DNA of 10,311 bases from Crocinitomicaceae bacterium (GTDB lineage: Bacteria > Bacteroidota > Bacteroidia > Flavobacteriales_D > Crocinitomicaceae). Each line of letters starts with the position of its first letter. Position 1 is the first letter of the stretch. The notes beneath the pieces were generated by a model. The model worked only from the letters and a program-made list of their open reading frames with translations. It searched no databases and had not been told where the DNA came from. Position numbers and translations under genes: made by a program. The DNA lies in assembly GCA_027084145.1 (NCBI GenBank), contig JALWLM010000463.1, positions 1 to 10,311 of the forward strand. The letters run 5' to 3'. This document shows, in pieces, positions 1 to 5,283 of the stretch.

Positions 1-286
1 AGAAAGCTACATTTTTCAAATCTTGTTCTAAAGCTTCTTTTGCTCCGACATACATTCTGGAACCTTTTATATCTACCCCAATAAAATTTTTATCTTGATA
101 ATGCTTTGCTAGCCCTACTGTATATTTTCCTTTCCAGCAACCTAATTCTAATACAATGGGGTTTTCATTTTTAAAATACGCTTCATTCCATTTCCCTTTT
201 AAAGGAAACTCTTCTTTTAATGCAGGTTCAAAGAAGTTTTCAAACTCTTTCGTTTCTTTAAAACGTCTTAATTTATTTTTTGCCAT
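1..286 (-). CDS. trmB: tRNA (guanine-N7-)-methyltransferase TrmB, N-terminal 95 residues (cut by window edge)
   Basis: TrmB transfers a methyl group from S-adenosylmethionine to N7 of G46 in the tRNA variable loop, in the cytoplasm. The visible part begins MAKNKLRRF and has the family's GKW..FKN.NPIVLELG stretch at about residues 31-49, leading into SAM motif I. The acidic end of the next strand is in FIGVDIKGSRMYVGAKEA (about residues 71-88), highly typical of flavobacterial TrmB. The remaining motifs lie beyond the left edge. The start is the ATG at 286-284, two bases after the stop of the DUF2797 gene, so trmB is the last visible gene of the gldB operon. Oddity: motif I reads GCWKGK (residues 49-54), whereas the form I know from the family is GCGKGE, so a loop glycine is a tryptophan here. 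The family call is firm; whether the enzyme is fully active cannot be told from this. Confidence 0.9.
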   Translation of the reverse strand, partial: MAKNKLRRFKETKEFENFFEPALKEEFPLKGKWNEAYFKNENPIVLELGCWKGKYTVGLAKHYQDKNFIGVDIKGSRMYVGAKEALEQDLKNVAF

Positions 287-288
287 AT

Positions 289-1089
289 CTAAGTTTGCTC
301 TATTGAAACATGATACCCTGTATGTTTCCTTATATTTAACACCCTTCCATCTTCAAAGATAAGGTACTGCCCTTTCAGCCCTATTAGCTTTCCTTTGACA
401 ATATTTATTTTATCAAAAGATACACTTTTTACTTTTTTCGGATATTCTAACACCGGATAATTAATTTCCACCACCTCATCATCTTCTGTAAATAGTCCTG
501 TTAATTCTCTCGGGAGTTCTTCTGCTACTCTCCATTTTTCTTCTTCCAAATCTACATCTTCTATTTCCCCCTTCAACATTTTTCTCCAATCCGTTCTGTC
601 TGAAAATATATCTTTTAATACAACCTCCATCTGACCTGCTTCAAACCGGTTAGGAAGTTCCATGAGCCGAATTGCTTTTACTGCCCCTTGATCTATCCAT
701 CTCGTTGGAATCTGTGTTTTCCTTGTAACTCCTACTTTCACCCCTCCTGTTAGAGATAAATAAACGACATGTGGTTGATTATGATTTTTTTCTTCCCATT
801 CGATATCCCTCCCCTCTCCTAAATGAGCACGACAAAGTTCGGGTCGTAAAATACAAGGTGAGGTTTCAGGAGCGCTCAACAAACAGTCATAACAATAACC
901 TTGACTATAGGTCTTTTTTATTTTTTTATCACACCCTATACAATTAATGTTTCCTCTCCATGATAATTTGATTTCTTTTCCCAAAAAATCATTCATCAAC
1001 AACTGTTCTCCATTCAAGTTTAAGGTATAATTTACTTCTTTACCCCGGAGAGCAGTATTCATTTTCTTTAATCTTCCTTCTGCTTTCAT
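289..1089 (-). CDS. DUF2797 family protein with zinc-ribbon-like cysteines and a GIY-YIG-like core
   Basis: A 266-residue soluble protein without signal peptide or membrane segment that I recognise as the DUF2797 family, whose function is not established. Two CxxC pairs (Cys50/Cys53 and Cys66/Cys69) look like a zinc ribbon, followed by a further Cys79 and Cys86 in the stretch SPCILRPELCRAHLGEGRD. Next comes YLSLTGGVKVGVTR (residues 110-123), then Arg130 and Glu155, an arrangement that resembles the Tyr...KhGhT...Arg...Glu core of GIY-YIG nuclease-fold proteins; that comparison is my inference. The C-terminal third (about 176-266) is acidic, then beta-rich. The ATG directly follows the gldC stop (TAAATG), so the gene is almost certainly translated in the gldB-gldC-trmB operon. 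Its place before trmB could hint at a nucleic-acid role, but this is weak. Confidence 0.8.
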   Translation of the reverse strand: MKAEGRLKKMNTALRGKEVNYTLNLNGEQLLMNDFLGKEIKLSWRGNINCIGCDKKIKKTYSQGYCYDCLLSAPETSPCILRPELCRAHLGEGRDIEWEEKNHNQPHVVYLSLTGGVKVGVTRKTQIPTRWIDQGAVKAIRLMELPNRFEAGQMEVVLKDIFSDRTDWRKMLKGEIEDVDLEEEKWRVAEELPRELTGLFTEDDEVVEINYPVLEYPKKVKSVSFDKINIVKGKLIGLKGQYLIFEDGRVLNIRKHTGYHVSIEQT

Positions 1090-1440
1090 TTAATCTTCAG
1101 GGAGAATCTCCATTTTTTCTGCAAAGTGATAACAATAATCTCTTAAATCTTCCATAATATTATGCTCTCCTGTCGCTTTCTCAAAAGAGTCTGCCATTGT
1201 TAATAAAGTTTGATGAAAAAAATGTTTCATTTCTTCAACGGTCATCTCTTTTGTCCATAAATCAATCTTCATTGCTACTTTTTCTTTTGGATTCCACAAT
1301 GAAAGGAACATTGCTTTTGCTTCTTGGTCTTCGATTCCTCCATCCGAAGCACTCCACTTCATTCTAAGGGGCAGATTATTCTCATTTAACCCGACCTTAA
1401 CTTTTATTTCTGATGTTGCTACAATTTTATCTTCTTCCAT
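1090..1440 (-). CDS. gldC: Gliding motility protein GldC
   Basis: A 116-residue protein of the GldC family, a small soluble protein without signal peptide, found in Bacteroidota and reported to support gliding motility together with GldB. The family signature is clear: SEIKVKVGLNENNLPLRMKW, then SDGGIEDQEAKA, LSLWNPKEK and the segment LWTKEMTVEEMKHFFHQTLL (about residues 61-80), with a C-terminal helix YCYHFAEKMEI. Length matches the family. The start ATG at 1440-1438 sits one base after the gldB stop, and the stop abuts the next ATG, so translation is probably coupled. Its biochemical role is unknown. The gldB-gldC pairing is the known arrangement in gliding flavobacteria and supports the call. 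Confidence 0.93.
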   Translation of the reverse strand: MEEDKIVATSEIKVKVGLNENNLPLRMKWSASDGGIEDQEAKAMFLSLWNPKEKVAMKIDLWTKEMTVEEMKHFFHQTLLTMADSFEKATGEHNIMEDLRDYCYHFAEKMEILPED

Positions 1441-1441
1441 T

Positions 1442-2455
1442 TTATTCTTTTATTTCGTATGCTTGTAAAATTTCTTCATAATTTGTTTCCAATAATTCTT
1501 TCGGAGATTTCCCTGTTTTCTCAATATAATCATGCACCATCATCCACCCTAAATATTGCCCGTACCTGTCCGGTGCTTCTTGATTCGGTAATCCCGGTGT
1601 AAACGGCCCCTCTTTTAACATATTTTGAATCACTTTTTCGTCTTTCGAAAACAACAATTTCTCTTTCACTAAATACTTCCAAAAAAATGCTTCATTTTCA
1701 ATCATCCAATCTAGTTTTTCTTTCGATTGTCGTAATAGTAAATGTTTTTCCATCTTAGGAAATGCAGCTTCAACTAAATATAATATTTTCCCCCATCGAA
1801 TCATTTCATCTGCCAATGTCCCACTTTCTGTCTTCTCCGGTATATAATATGTTATTACCCATGAATTCACTACATCTCTTTCATAAAATTCTAATTTCAT
1901 TGCTTTTTTCATCCATTCAAAGAAAAATTGAGGATTTAACTGTCTTACAATGTAGGAAGTATCTCCAATATACCAATCAACTCCAACCACAATATCCTCT
2001 TCGGTAGAAAACACTGCATTTGTAAAGAGAGAATTAGCATAGACCATCTTTTTCGGGATTTTCCCCTTAGAAAAATGATATTTTAATCGTTTAAATCCTT
2101 CAACTATTTTTGGTTCCTTGTCTTTTAAATGAGGTATAACCTTCCGAATACTACTTTCTAATTTTTGAATAGAAGTATCTGCTCTAAATAATTGAATACT
2201 ATTATAAAATGCTGTATCATGCACCTTTCCTATTCTTAAGACATAGCCGATGAGATAATCATAAAACTCTTGATTACTATAAAATTGATGTTTTTTTATA
2301 AGAGTCTCAGAATCAGCATAAAATAAAATAGAATCAATATCAATAAAAGAGATATCTACCTTTACTCCTTTAGGATCTATATCTAAAGGATTCTTTTTAC
2401 AAGAAAAAAAGAAAAAAAATAATATAATCCCTAAAAAATAACTTTTCTTCAACAT
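1442..2455 (-). CDS. gldB: Gliding motility lipoprotein GldB
   Basis: A 337-residue lipoprotein of the GldB family, needed for gliding in Flavobacterium and counted among the core gld genes tied to the type IX secretion and gliding machinery. The N-terminus is MLKK plus a very phenylalanine-rich hydrophobic stretch ending FFFFFSC, so Cys19 is the expected lipid-modified residue. The next residues are KKNP, lacking the acidic export signal of many surface lipoproteins, which suggests a periplasm-facing protein (inference). GldB-like features include VVGVDWYIG in the middle and RYGQYLGWMMVHDYIEKTGKSP near the end. The open frame extends upstream to an ATG at 2566, but that start would bury the signal peptide and run into the divergent outer-membrane protein gene, so I chose the ATG at 2455-2453. 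It is the first gene of the gldB-gldC-DUF2797-trmB operon. Confidence 0.92.
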   Translation of the reverse strand: MLKKSYFLGIILFFFFFSCKKNPLDIDPKGVKVDISFIDIDSILFYADSETLIKKHQFYSNQEFYDYLIGYVLRIGKVHDTAFYNSIQLFRADTSIQKLESSIRKVIPHLKDKEPKIVEGFKRLKYHFSKGKIPKKMVYANSLFTNAVFSTEEDIVVGVDWYIGDTSYIVRQLNPQFFFEWMKKAMKLEFYERDVVNSWVITYYIPEKTESGTLADEMIRWGKILYLVEAAFPKMEKHLLLRQSKEKLDWMIENEAFFWKYLVKEKLLFSKDEKVIQNMLKEGPFTPGLPNQEAPDRYGQYLGWMMVHDYIEKTGKSPKELLETNYEEILQAYEIKE

Positions 2456-2467
2456 TCTTTTTTTTAG

Positions 2468-2475
2468 TACATTTG
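2468..2475 (+). promoter_or_regulatory. Candidate Bacteroidota -7 box (TACATTTG) for the outer-membrane protein / nadE operon
   Basis: TACATTTG matches the Bacteroidota -7 consensus TAnnTTTG exactly and lies 59 bases before the ATG at 2535. I do not see a TTG at the usual -33 distance, so the call rests on one element only. The surrounding 79-base intergenic region is very AT-rich, which makes a chance match more likely. Confidence 0.4.
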
Positions 2476-2490
2476 TGCGTTTTAAAAAAA

Positions 2491-2498
2491 CAAAAATA
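2491..2498 (-). promoter_or_regulatory. Candidate Bacteroidota -7 box (TATTTTTG) for the gldB operon
   Basis: On the minus strand TATTTTTG fits TAnnTTTG and lies 35 bases before the gldB ATG at 2455, predicting a leader of about 30 bases. No TTG is visible at the -33 position. Together with the plus-strand box at 2468-2475 it would form a face-to-face pair, so transcription starts would almost coincide. Low certainty because of base composition. Confidence 0.35.
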
Positions 2499-2534
2499 AT
2501 TAAAAGGAATTGATAACCTAAAAAGAAAAGAATT

Positions 2535-3380
2535 ATGAAAAGAATTTTATTTAACGGAATGATCATCTTGACACTTTCAAGTTATGTAAATGCTCAAGAT
2601 GCAGCAGACAAAAAAATTCAAGCGGGACTGACATTTGGATTTAATATGAATATGCCGGTCATGGAAACAAAAAAAATTGCCAAAAACGGTATTGGTTCAG
2701 AATTAACCATTGGAACAAATGTAAATTATTCTTTAACGGAAACCATTGCATTACATACCGGTCTTGAGTTTGACTTTAGTACTTACAAATTTAAAGAAGG
2801 AACAGAGAGGATTTACTACTATTATAATGATACGGAAATCTTAACCGCTACAACAACAAATTCAACCAATAACAATCAATTATTTAGAGTTCTTGAAAGA
2901 AAACAAAAAGCAAATTATTTGACTATTCCTTTGATGGTTCAATTTAGAACGAACTTCATTGGTTATTTTAGATATTTCGGGAAGTTCGGAGTACGAAACA
3001 GTTTTCTGTTAGGAAATAAAGTAAGTGATTACGGCTATGATTACCCTTTAGATGTTAACCCTGTTTTAGAATCTAATTTAGCAACTATAAAGGATAATAG
3101 TAATATGAAGTTTGAAAAAAGCGACCTGTTCTTCTATAGAGGAAGTATTGGTCTTGGAGGTGGAGCTGAATGGAACTTTATAGGATCTACTTCTTTACTT
3201 GCAGAGGTAACATTTTATTATGGTGTTACTCCATTATTCTGGAATAGAAAAGATGTAGATAGCAATGGAGAAAGTAATCGTTCTTTATTTACAACTGACG
3301 CTACAGGGACACAAAAACAATATATCAACAATTCCGCTAAATTGAATCAACTTCAATTTAAACTTTCGATTTTATTTTAA
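2535..3380 (+). CDS. Outer-membrane beta-barrel protein (PorT-like / OMP_b-brl family)
   Basis: A 281-residue secreted protein. A Sec signal peptide MKRILFNGMIILTLSSYVNA is followed by Q21, the usual Bacteroidota cleavage context. The rest is alternating polar and hydrophobic strands rich in Gly, Asn, Tyr and Phe (for example AGLTFGFNMN, ALHTGLEFDF, YFRYFGKFGVR, GSIGLGGGAEWNF), ending in LQFKLSILF with a terminal phenylalanine, the signal for insertion by the BAM machinery. This is the pattern of small 8-stranded outer-membrane barrels of the PorT-like family (Pfam OMP_b-brl type). I cannot tell whether it is the true T9SS component PorT/SprT; similarity looks generic. Residues of about 90-120 are polar and Thr/Asn-rich, probably an extracellular loop. 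It starts divergently from gldB and nadE follows after 3 bases, so the two are likely one transcript. Its substrate or role is unknown. Confidence 0.75.
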   Translation: MKRILFNGMIILTLSSYVNAQDAADKKIQAGLTFGFNMNMPVMETKKIAKNGIGSELTIGTNVNYSLTETIALHTGLEFDFSTYKFKEGTERIYYYYNDTEILTATTTNSTNNNQLFRVLERKQKANYLTIPLMVQFRTNFIGYFRYFGKFGVRNSFLLGNKVSDYGYDYPLDVNPVLESNLATIKDNSNMKFEKSDLFFYRGSIGLGGGAEWNFIGSTSLLAEVTFYYGVTPLFWNRKDVDSNGESNRSLFTTDATGTQKQYINNSAKLNQLQFKLSILF

Positions 3381-3383
3381 TTA

Positions 3384-4157
3384 ATGAAGACAAAAGAAGT
3401 TGGAGAACATATTGTAAGCTGGTTGAAAGATTATCTTAACCAATCAAAAACAGAAGGATTTATCATAGGAATTTCGGGAGGGGTCGACTCTGCGTTGACC
3501 TCCACCCTTTGTGCCTTAACAGGTGCTAAAACTATTTTATTGAGCATGCCTATTCGTCAACATCAAAACGAATACGACAGAGCTTCAAATCATATTAAAA
3601 ACTTAAAAGAGCGTTTTCCGAATGTTATTTCTTATGATATAGACTTAACGAGTACATTTGAAGAATTTGAGAAAAAAATGCCTTTTGATATTGACAAAAA
3701 TCATTTGGCTATGGCTAATTCTCGCGCCCGCCTTCGAATGACGACTCTTTATGCTGTTGGGCAAGCTAATAATTGTCTGGTAGCGGGAACAGGTAATAAA
3801 GTTGAAGATTTTGGAATCGGTTTTTTTACAAAATACGGGGATGGAGGAGTTGATTTAAGTCCTATTGCCGATTTAACAAAAACACAAGTTTGGGAGCTTG
3901 CAAAGGAGGTAGGAGTTATTCAAGAAATTATTGATGCCAAGCCTACGGATGGATTATGGGCTGACGGAAGAAGTGATGAAGATCAAATCGGAGCCAGTTA
4001 TCCTGAATTAGAATGGGCTATGAACTTTAAGGGGGATGAAAGCAAATTAGACGAAAGACAAAAAGAAGTATTAAATCTATACAGAAAATTACATCAATCG
4101 AATCTTCATAAGATGGTTCCGATTCCCGTTTGTAAAATACCCAATGAGTTTTTATAA
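3384..4157 (+). CDS. nadE: Ammonia-dependent NAD(+) synthetase NadE
   Basis: A 257-residue cytoplasmic enzyme that amidates nicotinic acid adenine dinucleotide to NAD+ using ATP and ammonia, the last step of NAD synthesis. The PP-loop SGGVDSALT (residues 31-39) binds ATP pyrophosphate. Further family motifs are NSRARLRMTTLYA (112-124), GTGNKVEDFGIGFFTKYGDG (135-154) with DLSPIADLTKTQV just after, and PTDGLW..GRSDEDQIG (187-203). There is no N-terminal nitrilase (glutaminase) domain, so it should use free ammonia. Length is that of the short bacterial form. The start codon lies 3 bases after the stop of the outer-membrane protein gene. The stop is only 2 bases from the stop of the convergent esterase gene, so any terminator must overlap coding sequence. 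Confidence 0.96.
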   Translation: MKTKEVGEHIVSWLKDYLNQSKTEGFIIGISGGVDSALTSTLCALTGAKTILLSMPIRQHQNEYDRASNHIKNLKERFPNVISYDIDLTSTFEEFEKKMPFDIDKNHLAMANSRARLRMTTLYAVGQANNCLVAGTGNKVEDFGIGFFTKYGDGGVDLSPIADLTKTQVWELAKEVGVIQEIIDAKPTDGLWADGRSDEDQIGASYPELEWAMNFKGDESKLDERQKEVLNLYRKLHQSNLHKMVPIPVCKIPNEFL

Positions 4158-4159
4158 TT

Positions 4160-5266
4160 CTATTCTATAATTACTTTTTCCAGGATATGCTTATCATTAT
4201 TTAACAAAACGCTCAATAAATAAACACCTTTCTCAAGGTGAGATACATTTATTTTATCTTTTTGTCCTCTGTATTTATAAACAACCCCTCCTTTTAAATC
4301 ATATAAAGTAATCTCTTTTATTGCTGAATTCGCTTTAATATGTATCAGTTTTGATACCGGGTTTGGATAAACGGAAATTGTTTGTTTTTGATTCTCATCA
4401 ATTGAAACAGTTGGGTTAGAATGTGTAAATTGTCTGAAAAAATGCCATGTCAAAAACATTCCCGTTGTATCGTTTGTTGGTTGTAACAGATAAATGTGAC
4501 CTGCATTATTCATACGAATCAACTCTAAGGGTGTTGTGCAATTATAAGTGATTTTATCTAAAGTTATTCCATCATTCACATTATCGGGAAGTTGGACAAT
4601 CGTTGAATCTCCTTGAAATCCATTTACTGATTTTAATTTGTTAATTGTCTCGGGAACAAGAGATAAACTAGGCATTGGAGTACCATCATAAGGTACTATG
4701 GCATCGTTTGTTCCGTGAACATGCTGGACGGGAACCGGATAAATCGGGTTATAATTTTGTAAGGTTGATAAAGACATGGTCCCTATATGACAAGAAACAG
4801 CCGCAATTTTATCATTTAATGTTTCTATCGCTCTATAGGTCATAATAGCCCCCATTGAAATACCTGTACAATAAACTCTTGCTGGGTTTACATTATAATT
4901 AACAATCATAGAGTCTATCAATTGAGAAATAAAAGACACATCATCTACCGTAGAAGATAGTAATGTTCCGTTATTCCATGAATTTTGTCCTTGAAAATTG
5001 GGTTCTCCTTGTAAATACACAGGTATAAACCTCGCCGTATCTGCAATCCAGTTAAATGAATTCGATAAACTTAAAGCATCCCCTCCTAATCCATGTAAAA
5101 CAATGACCAGTGGAAGGCTTTCATTGGTTGCGTTAAACCCTGACGGAAGATATTGATAGTATAGTCTTATATCTCCATTGATATTAATATCTTCTTGCGT
5201 CAATTGACTAAATATGGTTCCTTTAATGAAAAGAAGCAAAATAATCGTTGTAATAATATTTTTCAT
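4160..5266 (-). CDS. Secreted alpha/beta-hydrolase (PHB depolymerase / feruloyl-esterase-like, LpqC type) with T9SS type A sorting domain
   Basis: A 368-residue exported esterase. A signal peptide ends near IFSQ (residue 21). The catalytic domain (about 30-280) shows the oxyanion motif LHGLGG (57-62), the SWNNG and VDDVSF motifs typical of the PHB-depolymerase/feruloyl-esterase group, nucleophile Ser137 in GISMG, acid Asp188 in HGTNDAIVPY, and base His257 in NNAGH, so the triad is complete. Residues of about 295-368 form a Por secretion (T9SS type A) C-terminal domain: SVYPNPVS at 298-305, ITLYDLKGG, KGVYLLSV and a final KVIIE. The protein should therefore cross the outer membrane by T9SS and be released or surface-bound, with the domain cleaved. 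The real substrate (polyester, acetylated or feruloylated polysaccharide) cannot be read from the sequence. The ATG is 17 bases after the dnaX stop with no obvious promoter between, so it is probably read through from dnaX. It converges with nadE. Confidence 0.87.
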   Translation of the reverse strand: MKNIITTIILLLFIKGTIFSQLTQEDININGDIRLYYQYLPSGFNATNESLPLVIVLHGLGGDALSLSNSFNWIADTARFIPVYLQGEPNFQGQNSWNNGTLLSSTVDDVSFISQLIDSMIVNYNVNPARVYCTGISMGAIMTYRAIETLNDKIAAVSCHIGTMSLSTLQNYNPIYPVPVQHVHGTNDAIVPYDGTPMPSLSLVPETINKLKSVNGFQGDSTIVQLPDNVNDGITLDKITYNCTTPLELIRMNNAGHIYLLQPTNDTTGMFLTWHFFRQFTHSNPTVSIDENQKQTISVYPNPVSKLIHIKANSAIKEITLYDLKGGVVYKYRGQKDKINVSHLEKGVYLLSVLLNNDKHILEKVIIE

Positions 5267-5283
5267 CTTTGATAATCTATTCG

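Noticed and set aside
156..362. Plus-strand 68-residue open frame
   Set aside because: It lies opposite trmB and the DUF2797 gene, has no family resemblance and is a shadow of them.
1762..2007. Plus-strand 81-residue open frame
   Set aside because: Antisense shadow of gldB without recognisable features.
2456..2566. Longer N-terminus for GldB from the ATG at 2566
   Set aside because: It would place the lipobox at residue 56 behind a second hydrophobic stretch and overlap the divergent outer-membrane protein gene. The ATG at 2455 gives a proper lipoprotein signal peptide.
4152..4170. Terminator hairpin between nadE and the esterase gene
   Set aside because: Only a 5-base A/T stem with a 9-base loop; too weak, and expected by chance at this base composition.
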